This document shows, piece by piece, positions 1 through 9,960 of a stretch of DNA of 26,305 nucleotides (position 1 is its first letter; every line of letters starts with the position of its first letter). A model generated the notes under the pieces. The model ran no database searches, was not told the DNA's origin, and saw nothing but the letters and a program-made list of their open reading frames with translations. Position numbers and translations under genes: made by a program. Origin of the DNA: Chara braunii (taxonomy: Eukaryota > Streptophyta > Charophyceae > Charales > Characeae); the NCBI GenBank assembly GCA_003427395.1, contig BFEA01000160.1, positions 1,611,308 to 1,637,612 on the forward strand, written 5' to 3'.

Positions 1-52
<52 letters not shown>
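1..52. repeat. (AG)n microsatellite
   Basis: Perfect dinucleotide run at the edge of the window. It probably marks where an assembly contig begins. Confidence 0.95.
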
Positions 53-55
<3 letters not shown>

Positions 56-329
56 TGAAAGAAGGGGAGGAACACTCACCTTCGGCAACGTTCTCCAACA
101 TCGAAGGCGGCGGCAGGTCGCGGTACCAGAAGAATGAACTCTGCGGTGAATTGAAGCAGTGGACACAACGTGGATTGGCGCCCTGTTTTTTTGCGCGGAG
201 GCCCGGAAAATCAAGGAGTTTGAATTCGAATTCTGAGGGCCTCCCCGCTGGAGGGCATCCCAGGAAGATGCATCCAATGCAGAAGGGCAAAATGGACATC
301 CACCACGGGAAATGGGATCGGCCTACCGG

Positions 330-480
330 TAGGGGCATTCCGAAAAGTTGTGCCCCTCACTGACAGGGGCCTTTTCGAAAGTTCAGAGGCCCCAGGGGCA
401 AATCGGGGTAAGTCGGCCGTCGGAGGGGCGAATCGCAAATAAATGCAAACTTCAGGGGCATTTCGAAAATTTCCCCTGAA
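330..480. repeat. Palindromic AGGGGC / TTTCGAAA motif cluster
   Basis: Several degenerate copies of an AGGGGC-TTTCGAAA motif occur in both orientations. At 451-480 the arms TTCAGGGG and CCCCTGAA flank a TTTCGAAA core. Near 338-376 a second interrupted palindrome pairs CGAAAAG...GCCCCT with AGGGGC...CTTTTCG. Terminal repeats of an old mobile element are possible, but no target duplication was found. The rest of 55-730 holds A-rich tracts and no convincing gene. Confidence 0.45.
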
Positions 481-729
481 AAAAAAGAAGAAAAAAAACA
501 GAAAAAAAAAAAAACAGTATCATATCATTCAGCAGCCCCCTATCAGAGGCCTTTGCTTTGCGCCCTGGGGGGAAGTCCCACTACTGTCTTCCCCCGAACA
601 TAACGCACTTCAAAAGTGAATGTATACAAGCTATATTTCCGGCCAGATACGGCCAAAATAAGGGTGCGTTGTGTTTGGGGGGGGTGAAGGTAGCAGGGTT
701 GAGTTTCCTCGACGGCCGAACCCGGACGT

Positions 730-784
730 GTTTTGTGGAGATTGTGCAGAAAATAGTATTGAGTTTCCGCACATCTCCACAAAC
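730..784. repeat. Imperfect inverted repeat (hairpin)
   Basis: The arm at 730-747 (GTTTTGTGGAGATTGTGC) is complementary to the arm at 769-784 (GCACATCTCCACAAAC) apart from two bulged bases, around a 21-nt loop. It lies in otherwise unassigned DNA. Confidence 0.5.
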
Positions 785-1126
785 AGGTACACGTACAGAT
801 TTGGGTATTGATGAAATCAATGCTGCTAGTGGGACTTGGCCCCTGGGCCTGGCAGGCGAAAGGACAGGCCTGCAGCATGCCCTGAGCCGTCTGCCCTCTG
901 TTCTGGGGGCATCCTGAAAATATGGACTAGTTGTTTTTAAGGGCATATGGAAAAGACGTTGGGTCCAACTTCCGTCCAAACAGCGGTCACGGTTATCTTG
1001 CAAATTTGACCACAATCTGAGGGGTCTGTAAGTGTAACACGGGTGTCCAGGGGTCCAAACAAAAATAAATGATATCTTTGAGGGGTAAAATGAAGATTTC
1101 GGTTTTTTTGGTAGAATGTTGGAGCC

Positions 1127-1540
1127 TTAATTTGAATTTTGCTGAGACTGCAAGCAACTGTGCCACTGCAGCCTGGAAAATTGAGGGTGGTCTCTGGGGT
1201 CCATCCACCGGCACGGAAAGGCTCTGAGGCGAATCTTGACGGCGATCTTGTTAGTTCTCCTATCCAGTGAATCTGTGGTATCTCTGCGGGTGATGGAGTC
1301 CTTGTTCCGTACTTCTCTGCCCCTGCTGTAAGTCTGGAACCAGATGGAGCGTACTTCGTCCCAGAAACCACGGGCAATGACACACTCCGACCACACGGAC
1401 AGGTGGAGTGAGTCCTCAAGGGTGGCGTGGGGGGAGGTGTAGCAGGCAGTGTCTATGTCCATGCCCTTGCTCAAGCAACATGCAACCGTAGGTGTGCTCG
1501 AGTGAAGGTGAAGCGATGGGATACCACCAACCTTGTAGAG
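1127..1540 (-). pseudogene. Possible LINE reverse-transcriptase zinc-binding (zf-RVT-like) remnant
   Basis: The minus-strand reading has the shape of the C-terminal zinc-binding region found after plant LINE reverse transcriptases: a cysteine-containing stretch, then E-D-S-L-H-L, then a Cys about ten residues on, then A-R-G-F-W-D-E-V. In that family the pattern is C..C....ES..HLF..C..A...W. The second cysteine of the first pair reads as Ser here, and no reverse-transcriptase catalytic motif lies upstream, so this is at best a decayed fragment. The call rests on pattern resemblance only. An unrelated Cys/His segment is the main alternative. Confidence 0.3.
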
Positions 1541-1617
1541 AGTGTTAGCCTATAATATAGTAGATTCTGAACCGTTAGAGTGTTACCTGTATCGAACCTT
1601 CGATGATGAATACTCAG

Positions 1618-2190
1618 TCAGGGGATCTTACTAGTAATGTCACTGTTGTTATCAGTCAGTGTCCATCCAGTTTTTTGTATGTCAACCTTCCATCCTTGGG
1701 GGGAAGTAACTTCAGTATTGAAAAGATAAGAGGTTTGGCCTGCTGGTCTGTAACAGTTTTGATGGTGACCTCCTCCCAAAGGATACGGTCGGGGAGTTGT
1801 GTGGTGCCAGTTACAGGTTCCAGTTTCTGGCCAGCGATGATCCACCACTCTGTAAAGAGTGGAAAGTTGGCTCTTTTCCTTGATCAATTGGAGTGGGAGG
1901 AAATCCGTAGGAGAAGACCTTAGGATATCAAACCCTTTCAAATTGGGAGGAGTAGCATTTTGAAGTTCGATGAGGTGGGATTCCACGTCGCGGAGATGTG
2001 GGAGTTTTGATCGAATGGTCTCTGCCAACTTCCCGTCTGTGCTGTCAGTATCCCACATATGCATGACTAACCAGATGGCATTGCCTTTTTGCATCCACTT
2101 CCTGCCGACGTTTCCGGGGTTGTTACTCACCGAGAAGGTAGAGCCACTGGTTTTTAGACGGCGCCAACAGCGTGCGCGCGCGGGAAGCAT
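1618..2190 (-). pseudogene. Unidentified coding-like remnant, frameshifted
   Basis: Two overlapping minus-strand frames read like protein. The first, about 2120-1870, is Leu/Asp/His-containing and includes NAIWLVMHMWDTDSTDGKL. The second, about 1870-1683, has no stop and includes FTEWWIIAGQKLEPVTGTT and ILKLLPPKDGRL. The switch near 1870 implies a one-base frameshift in a formerly continuous ORF. I do not recognise the family. It lies just upstream, on the same strand, of the possible LINE zinc segment and may belong to the same dead element. No splice sites or regulatory signals can be defended. Confidence 0.35.
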
Positions 2191-2224
2191 CCTGGCCGAT
2201 GGCCCCCGTAGCCAAGGTTGTCAC

Positions 2225-2755
2225 CCGGGGATCCCCGGGGCCCGAGCCAGGATGGGGGTTTGACCCCCGGACCCCCGGCGCAGGGATCCCTGACCCCCGC
2301 CCATCCACCCCTGCCCCTGCCCCAACCCCTCCACCCTCGCCCTCACCCCCGTCAGCATCGGAACTCCGCCCCCGTCAGCACCGGACCTCCGCCCCTGCCC
2401 ATCCACCCCTGCCCCCACCCCCGCTCCCGCCCGTCCACCCCCGCTCCCGCCCGTCCACCCCCGCTCCCGCCCCCGCCGCCGCCCCCTTACCCCGGCCCCC
2501 GGCCCCCGCACACGCGCCCCTGCCTTTGGCCCATCCCCCCCCACTCGGCCCACCATGGCCCCACCCCCACACCCACCCTCGCTTTCGTCCCCGGACCCCG
2601 GCCTCGGGGGTCGCCCAGCCCCGCGCCCACCCCCGCGCACGCCTGCAACCCCTGTGCCCCAACCCTGTGCTCAGCGCGACCCCTATGCCCGCCCCCGCCC
2701 CTGCCCGCGCCCCCGCCCCTGTTGTCGAGCGCATCAGTCCCGCTGGGGGACCCTC
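2225..2755. repeat. C-rich minisatellite / strand-asymmetric GC block
   Basis: About 530 bp consist almost entirely of C on the plus strand, built from CCCCCGC, CCCCTGCC and CCATCCACCCCTG words. A 21-bp unit (CCGCTCCCGCCCGTCCACCCC) is repeated in tandem near 2420-2470. The composition changes abruptly at both edges. The long Pro/Arg-rich frames here come from the repeat and are not genes. The minus strand is G-rich with many G-runs, so it could form G-quadruplexes. Confidence 0.8.
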
Positions 2756-3650
2756 CCTAACGCGTCACGTAGAATTTTGCAGGACTTTCTTTTGCAAGAG
2801 CGTTCACCGCTCAGGCCGAGTGCGCCAGCCGTACCTCTCGCGAACCCCTACGAGGATAGAGGTCGCACGAGGAACAACTTACCTCTGCTCAAGGGGTTGT
2901 CACCACCCTTGGACAGACGTATCCCCACTGACTCGAGCTACCGAACCACGTGTAAAAACTTCTCGAGTGCAATCCCAAAGGTGGCCCAGCCGAGGGCGTT
3001 TCTCGTTCGCTATAGTATAGGGGTATGTGCGGTCGAACGCCTTAATTGGACCCGCACACGAACCGGCGCACCCGGGGCTGATCTCCCGAGCTCGACTCTT
3101 CGTAAGTCGACTAGGACGCCCAATTTAACCACGCAATACGTTTTACAAAAATAAACCAAGCTTCACACGTAAATCACGCCTAGTCTTTTTTTCCACATTC
3201 GACCCAAAACCTTTTGACAACGGAAGTAAGCAAGTGTCGAGCACGAGGCTCTGGATAAATGAAGCATCGACGTAGGCTTTATCATATCGACTAGCCATGC
3301 ATGAATACGCGAGCAGTCGCAATGATGACGTAGTATGCAGTACCCATAACCACGTGGTCCTCAATGATTTTGAGGATAGCCTTTTGCACTCAAGTGTCAG
3401 CTGACACTCGTCTTGAGAGGTTTATCTCCTGACACTAGACAATCACGAATGCGAATGCGGGACCTTCCCTCCTTTGCATCCTGCACGGAGGAATGGTAGG
3501 CGGGCTCAGCCTTTTGTGGCGGCAAACGCCTCCAACTTTGGGAACATGACTTCATCTTCAGAGGCCTGGAACAAGATCAAGGGGTTTGACTTAGACAGCC
3601 ACCACGAACCTCAACATCCAGCCATACAAATTTAATAAGCAAAATAAAAG
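2756..3650. other. Unassigned region with a 16-bp perfect palindrome
   Basis: Moderate-GC DNA with no recognisable protein, RNA gene or element ends. The palindrome AGTGTCAGCTGACACT lies at 3393-3408, inside a slightly longer interrupted inverted repeat (CTCAAGTGTCAG...CTGACACT..CTTGAG). Confidence 0.5.
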
Positions 3651-4149
3651 GTATCTTTTTTTATTCTCTCACTACAAATCCGCTCAATCCTCATGCACGG
3701 TCAAAGTAAACCGCACAAATATACAAAATATAAATATAATGGGGTTATTGGACACGAGGGGATCATTCTCGCAATCAAAGTGTGACTTCCTTTAAAATAT
3801 AGAAATGCTCGCAGGAAAGTCAAATCCTGATTTCAAATTACAAAGCATACCTGCAATCACACGCAGATTCAATATTGACAAACCACACACTACACGAGTC
3901 AATTTCAACCACTCTCTGCACTCACACCCCTCGCCTTTTTCACACAAGCCCCAATTTTTGTCCAACCCTCCAAAAGAAAAACACTCAGTCTTTTTTAAAC
4001 TAGGTAGCACGGGTTATCCATCCGAAAAATTTGGTCGGATTATCTGGCGGGATGATCGGGGGGTAGGATTATTCAAAAATCCAGATAATAATAAAAATAC
4101 TAAAAAAAGGGAAAAAAAATGACATTGCACATACAAAATACAATAGAAC

Positions 4150-4424
4150 CTAGGCTACCAGCCGGGCCGTCCGGGTCCCGGGTGGCCAGCCCGTGCAAGG
4201 TCCCAGCAAAAAAAATAAAAATAAAAAAAAATCAAAAAATTCTGAAAAAAAACTATGTTATGCAGAAAAATAAACTGAACAATTTTTGCCTCAAGATCAT
4301 ATCAAAATTCTTCACCAAATTTAAAATAAAAACTAAAATTTAAAACTATTTTTTTTTTTTTTTTTTTTTTTTAATTATTTTGGCCCGGCCGGGCAAGTGA
4401 CCCCGGGCCACTCTGGTAGCCTAG
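4150..4424. mobile_element. hAT-like MITE with 8-bp target-site duplication
   Basis: The element is bounded by 12-bp perfect terminal inverted repeats (CTAGGCTACCAG at 4150-4161 and CTGGTAGCCTAG at 4413-4424). A perfect 8-bp direct duplication, AATAGAAC, flanks it at 4142-4149 and 4425-4432. Subterminal ends are GC-rich (CCCGGGCC words); the core is A/T homopolymer-rich. At 275 bp with no ORF it is non-autonomous. Duplications of 8 bp are typical of the hAT superfamily; assignment to hAT is inferred from this length. Confidence 0.85.
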
Positions 4425-4540
4425 AATAGAACTACATTTTTATTTCATGAAAAGCTTGACAGAGCATCGAAGGGTTCAAACTTCAAAGGGGGTAAGATAG
4501 GGAATAAAGGGGCTTAGAGAAGGGATGCTTAATTCATTTT

Positions 4541-4585
4541 ATTAATTTTTATCCAAATATTAATTTTTATCCAAATATTAATTTT
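4541..4585. repeat. 18-bp tandem repeat
   Basis: The unit ATTAATTTTTATCCAAAT occurs twice exactly (4541-4558, 4559-4576) and then begins a third, truncated copy. The surrounding 4433-5160 is AT-rich and I see no gene in it. Confidence 0.85.
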
Positions 4586-5160
4586 AATTTTATTTTTATC
4601 TTCATATCTGTTGAGATATCAACGATGGCATCAAGCCAAAAGTTGTCCGTATTGTTAATATGAACAACATACGTTTTATGAACTTTTATCTATATTTTTT
4701 TAATTTTGTTTTCGTCAAAAAAACGTACTTTATGCCGGTGGATTAATCCAAAAATCTCATTCGGATTGAAAAATCCAGATAAAATTAGTCTGTTGGATAT
4801 CTCGATTTGCTGCTGGTTTATCATTTAATAAATGTCCAAGTGAAAACCCAAAGAAACATTTCAACCCATAGGGCTAAGACCTTAGGTTGAGTTGCGAGAA
4901 TAAGCTGTTCAAGTTAAGTTGGAGACAGACAAATCGACAACCAAACTGTTATTAATGATAACAGGAAATCATCCTCGTAGGACCAGGCTGAAACTAGTCG
5001 GACCTTGAATCAAAATGAATGAAGATGACTTGTTGCACAACATGTACCAATTTGCTTAAGTGAATGAAGAATTAAACCCCATTTCACATCTATCCTTACG
5101 TCTTTCAAAACCTAATTTTAAACTTATATCTAAATGATATTCGACATTAGGAAAAAAATT

Positions 5161-6060
5161 GGTAGCATCTCCCTTGTACAGGATAGATCGCTTAATTTTT
5201 TTTTACCGGATATAATCTAATTCCTTAAAACTAGGCAAATCTTTGCAGCAATCTCTCTAGAGAAAGTGTCTTTTCATAATTTATATTATATAAAATCTAA
5301 AACAAAACCTTGACTTTACAGAGTCAAAATTTGCTCTAACTTCCTGAATTAGTAAGAATTTGGACAACACTCCCCCTAAGGAAGTAGGTTTCGAAGATTT
5401 AAATTAAGTCATAAATGTTTTGAAGATAAAAAATTAATTTTTGCAAAGGCTGAATTTAACCAACTCTTTAGATTTGTAAAACTTTTGGCAACATTTTCCC
5501 TTGCGAAAGTGTCTTTCCAAAATTTGTACAAAACTAAATATAGATTCTAAAAATAATTTTAACTTTACAAGTCAAATTTGGTTCAACTCTCTTATCAAAA
5601 CAAAACCTTGACTTTACAGGGTCAAAATTTGCTTCCACTCCCTGAATTAGTAAAAACTTGGACAACACTCCCCCTCAAGAAGTAGGCTTCCAAAATTCAA
5701 ACTAAGTCATATATATTTTGAAGATAAAAACTTAATTTTGCAAAGGCTAAATTTAACCAACTCTTTAGATTTGTGAAACTTTTGCCAGCATTTTCCTTTG
5801 CGAAAGCGTATTTTCAAAATTTGTACAAAACTAAATATAGATTCTAAAAATAATTTAAACTTTACAAGTCAAATTTGGTTCTCTCTCATTTACTAAAACA
5901 TTGGACAACTTTTCCTCTAGCGAAGCAGACTTCCTAAACTTTTAGTATTTTTTTACTAAGCTATGTATAGGTTAAGATAAAAGTTTACTTTTGCAAAGAC
6001 AAAATTTTGCTAACTCTCTGAATTTGTAGAAATTTCGGTGACATGTCCCCGAGCAAAAGT
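5161..6060. repeat. Tandem array of ~120-bp monomers containing a 298-bp duplicated dimer
   Basis: A core resembling GGCAACATTTTCCC, followed by CGAAAG, recurs near 5161, 5243, 5362, 5487, 5660, 5784, 5903 and 6038. Each copy is followed by TTTCCAAAATTTGTA and ACTAAATATAGATT-like text and preceded by CTGAATTTGTAAAA-like text. Two successive monomers form a higher-order unit: about 5299-5597 is repeated at about 5598-5895 with high similarity. The arrangement recalls subterminal repeat arrays of plant CACTA transposons, but convincing CACTA termini were not found. No coding sequence is present. Confidence 0.75.
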
Positions 6061-6362
6061 TTTTTTCTAAGATTAATATAAAGTTAGATATGAAGTTAGA
6101 ACAACCGAACTTAGAAATGACAAAAAAATGAACCAACTTCTATGACACCAATACATGGCGAGTATCCAAAGCTACTACCTTTCAAAAGACAACTTAGAAT
6201 AGACTCACAATAAAAAAAACAAATGCAACAAAAGTAAGTTTTCCACAAAATCCCCAGTTGTCTTTTAAACTAGTAGTTTGTTAAACACAGATGATTAATT
6301 ATTTATCTCATCTTACATAGGCCATTGAGTTAGGTTATTCATTTTAGAAACAATACCTAACC

Positions 6363-6933
6363 CTGTGTAGCATCGTGTTCGGGTTCGGTGAACAAACCCG
6401 AACGTTCGGGACCGACCACGAACGAGCGCCGAAACTCTCCGAACGCGAAAAACAAATAAAAACAAATCTTCAAAAAATCTAAAAAAAACTATATGCTATG
6501 TGAAACAATAATACAAACAACCTTTGCCTTGGAGGTATGGTCAAATTCATAACCAGACTCGAGTTAAAAATCAAATATATATGTCTGTAGAGTTTTCCAT
6601 CTGGTGTGGGTGAGTGATAGTCTACTTTGATTTTGGTTAAGGTAGATTATCATTTACAGTGTAATCAGTGAGGGGATTCTGCAGACTGTTGAGGGTTCAG
6701 TCTCCTGATGAGTCGGTGAAACTCCGACGAAACAGTTTGTCACAGCCCCTCGTTTGTTGTCCTCTTCTCTCTCTCTGCCTACGGTTTTACCGGGCAGTTC
6801 TGTTTGTGACGATATATATATGTATATTTTTTTAATATGTTCGACCGAACACGTTCAGGTGGCGTTCGACCGAACATCCGAATATGTTCAGACGTTCGGA
6901 AAAACTCCGATCATGTTCGGTGTGCTGCACAGA
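6363..6933. mobile_element. hAT-like MITE inserted in a stem-loop arm
   Basis: An 8-bp duplication ACCTAACC flanks the element (6355-6362 and 6934-6941). The ends are imperfect inverted repeats, CTGTGTAGCA at the left against the complement of TGCTGCACAG at the right. Both subterminal regions are dense in GTTCGG/CCGAAC words; the interior is AT-rich. The left duplication coincides with the right arm of the first stem-loop unit. No transposase is encoded. The ends resemble those of the element at 23759-24124 (GTAGCA-CG-GTTCG), so the two are probably one family. Confidence 0.8.
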
Positions 6934-7274
6934 CCTAACCCTTTGTTTTAATTATACAAAAATAAGTTGCACGACTACTTCTCTCTTCATTGAATATTCG
7001 ACTAGACCATTCATCTTAGAAACAATGTCTAGTCAGCCTTGAATTGTTTAATAACTAAGTTATATACATCTCTTTGACCTTAATTCTCAAAGTGGGCGTA
7101 GGACTGAGACATTTATCTTAGAAACAATGCTTAGAAACAATGCTCAGTTGACCCACGTTACCTTCAATTATAACTCTTGAGTATACTCTCTTGTTTGTGA
7201 TAAAGCTATGGTCAGACCATTAATCTTAGAAACTATGTTTGACTAGTTTTGTTCGCATAATATATATATATATA

Positions 7275-8054
7275 CAGGGTTGCCAGGCCGAACGGACGGA
7301 GGCCCCTAAGCTGACCTCCGAACATTCGAGCGTTCAGGTCCTCGTACGGGACCTGAACCTGAATGGGTTTGGACCCCGCAAAAAAATATTTTGGCACCTA
7401 AATATTATTATTATTTTCTTAATTTTTTTTTTAGAGTTCTTTGTGATGTAAGGTATCTCCCTCTTAATTTTGAAGTCATTCTGTTTTGCCAAAAACAAAA
7501 TGAAAAATTGGCAATGATGGTGGTGTCAAAACTTGCTTGCCCACTCACTAACTTGTGTTTTTTCTCTTTTCATTTTTTATTTTTCCTTTATTTTAGGGCA
7601 TGAAAAAATTTATTATTTTTTCAAACTTTATTTGTATATTCTGTATTATGTATGATACACATATATAAATTTTCATGAAATTTGTCACAGTAAAAAAAAA
7701 ATGAAAAATCACCAAAGATGGCGTTGTCAAAAACGTGCTCGCCCACTCAATAATTTCATTCTCGTTTTATTTTTTTTTAATTTTTATTATTATTATTTAT
7801 TTTTAGTATTTGATTTTTATTTTACATTTGGTAAAGAATTTAGATGTAATGTTGAGGCAAATATTGTTTAGTTTATTCTTTTGTATAACATATATTGTTT
7901 TCAATTTTCTTATAATTCTTGTTTTTTTTTTTTTTTTTTGGGGGGGGGGGGGGGTCCGCGTTCGGCCGAACGACTGAACACGTCGAGAGGGGGTGCCGAA
8001 CGTTCGGGCGTTCGGGTTCGGGCGTTCGGCCCGTCCCGAAAGCTGACAATCCTA
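7275..8054. mobile_element. hAT-like non-autonomous element with GTTCGG subterminal repeats
   Basis: The left end CAGGGTTGCCAG and the complement of the right end (TAGGATTGTCAG) match at 9 of 12 positions. CCGAAC/GTTCGG words crowd both subterminal regions, and a long AT-rich core with T and G homopolymers (7921-7955) lies between. It sits in an (AT)n tract, so an 8-bp target duplication cannot be read unambiguously. No transposase is encoded. Confidence 0.6.
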
Positions 8055-8569
8055 TTCATATATATATATATAACGTTAAATATAAAAAGTCTTATTCTAA
8101 GTTTCTTTTAAGTGTGAGTGATCTCAGACTAAACCATCCATTTTAGAAATAATGCTTAGTTTTTTGGCATGAACCTCCCTTAGAAGAAACACCCAAAGAG
8201 TTGAGTCATTCATCTTAGAAACAACGCTCAACAACCTCAACCCTTTTTTTTAGTACCAGAAAAAACAGAGCACCCTGGGTCATTCATCTTAGAAACAATG
8301 CCAGAGCATGTTCACAAACCACAAAAAAATAAACAAGCAGCCAAACCTTTCATCTTAGAAACAATATCTGGAGTTAAAAGTTCATGCAGTAAAGACCCCA
8401 AAGAAATAACAACCAAACTATTCATCTTAGAAACAATGTTTGTTTGTGGATAAAATAAGTCAAAGAAACATAGTAACCAATTTATTTATCTTAAAAACAA
8501 TGTTTGGTCTATCAGAAAACATAATAAAATACAGCGGTCAGATCATGCATCTTAGAAACAATGTCTGAC

Positions 8570-9190
8570 ATTTTCTAAGACTCAGTCAATCGCATGCAAA
8601 ACCACCTTCCTCCTACCTTCCCCCAATTCATCCCTCTTTTTTTGAATGCGGATAATCAAAAATAATAAATGAGTTCTACGCTGACAACTCCTTTATTTCG
8701 TCTGGATCAAGTCATGAACAAAAAGGTAAGTTCATAGAGGCGCATGCATACATAGCAAACAAAGTAGAGGGATGTAGTCTATAAGGGTACAATGACACAC
8801 ACAAAGAAAAAAAAGTTTACCTGACCGTTCCCTGCCTCAAAAACCTCACCTAGGTTCCGACAACACTCCTGCAATCGGTGGATGGACATCCCACAAGGTC
8901 TTGATGCGGTTCTACGGGTTTTCAATCTCACCTGTTGCCTTCCTCTAGTAATTAATAGACTAGACTGAGAGTAAGAAGGACAGAGGAAGAAAAATCACGT
9001 CATTCAGATCCAAGAAATGTGCACTAAGACTCGCGTGACAGGGTCTTGAAACCTTGATTCGCCTGAGGACCCTGCGATGGTGGCCCAAAACGTAGTGAAA
9101 GTGGTCGAACCGAAGTCGACGCACAAAGCGATTGCCCCTGACAAACCTCCAAGCCGCAACATTGACCCCCATTGCGGAGCTTAACCACTC
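8570..9190. other. Unassigned region
   Basis: No recognisable gene or element termini. A 78-codon minus-strand frame at 8960-9196 resembles nothing I know and shows no sign of being real. Confidence 0.4.
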
Positions 9191-9299
9191 CTTCAAGTTG
9201 CAATCTCGTTATCTTTTACCAAACCGCCGCTGCACAGCCTAAAAAGTCCTGTTCAAATAAAACACTCCTTGTGCTCTATTTGAAATGTAGAAAGAACGC

Positions 9300-9960
9300 T
9301 ACAAATTTTAATAAGAACCGCTCACACAACCACCGAGTGCAGCAACACTCTATTGTGGTGGCGCACAACACGAAACACCAACGCCACAGTGCGAGCGATG
9401 CAGAATGCGAACACTCAACAACACAACAAATGCGCAACACTGCGCACCATTACATTGCGTCCGCACACAACAAAAACACAACGCAATGCCCAACAGGGTA
9501 CTGCGTGCTCAACAAGATGCACAATGGTGAGCTACCTCAACGTACAACATAAAGAAAGGACTTCACCAACTGATTGTGTCGAGCCAACAAAAGGTGGTTG
9601 TGCAAAGTGTCAACAGATTCAACACCCCTCCCCCAGCATCCACCTGACGATGTCCCTGACTCAAGCCAACAGATAGCAGTCATTCCCCAAAGCAGCAACA
9701 ACACGACTACCACCATAACAGTCCCCTCTGGGCACTTGCTCAGTAGCTGGGTGCTAAGAGTAACAACAATCCTTGCAGCCACTGCTCATCTAAAGACCCA
9801 GTGGATAAAACTGAGTGGTCGGCAACAGTCTGCCCTGAGGCAGCTTCAACAACAACGATCGAAGTGCATACAAGCGTCGACCCTGCAGCCCAACGCCATG
9901 CGCACATACATGTCTCACAGTTTGCATTCGTACTAAAAATCAGGCCCAAATGAGCTTTTG
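9300..9960. repeat. CAA/CAC-rich low-complexity stretch
   Basis: The plus strand is dominated by CAAC, ACAAC and GCACAAC words, densest at 9330-9530 and again around 9690-9860. The Asn/Thr/His/Gln-rich frames that result are compositional. No family was recognised. Confidence 0.5.

Larger units (their letters stand above)
6329..8569. repeat. Array of eleven stem-loop units with constant loop and covarying arms
   Basis: A core close to ATTCATCTTAGAAACAATG recurs at 6337, 7009, 7112, 7219, 8136, 8208, 8282, 8349, 8420, 8484 and 8545. In each copy the bases flanking the core are complementary to one another, but the arm sequence differs between copies. Examples are GTTAGGT/ACCTAAC (6329-6361), GACTAGAC/GTCTAGTC (7000-7034), ACTGAG/CTCAGT (7104-7149), GTTGAG/CTCAAC (8200-8232), CAAAC/GTTTG (8414-8442) and GTCAGA/TCTGAC (8537-8569). 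The core ends ATT and AAT also pair, extending each stem. Spacing of the last seven units is 61-74 bp. Two MITEs interrupt the array. Confidence 0.85.

Noticed and set aside
2172-3020. 282-codon proline-rich ORF
   Set aside because: It is a by-product of the C-rich minisatellite; all frames on both strands are open because stop codons are rare in such sequence.
3670-3678. CACTACAAA as a CACTA transposon left end
   Set aside because: No matching TAGTG right end with a 3-bp duplication was found; the nearest TAGTG (about 9091) does not pair with it beyond a few bases.
4002-4800. Outer inverted repeats (TTATCCATCCGAAAAATT and relatives) around the 275-bp MITE
   Set aside because: Similarity between the two sides is patchy and no target duplication is visible.
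6329-8569. CRISPR-like repeat-spacer array
   Set aside because: The repeat arms covary with each other, spacing varies from 61 to 137 bp, and there are no cas genes; the context is eukaryotic.
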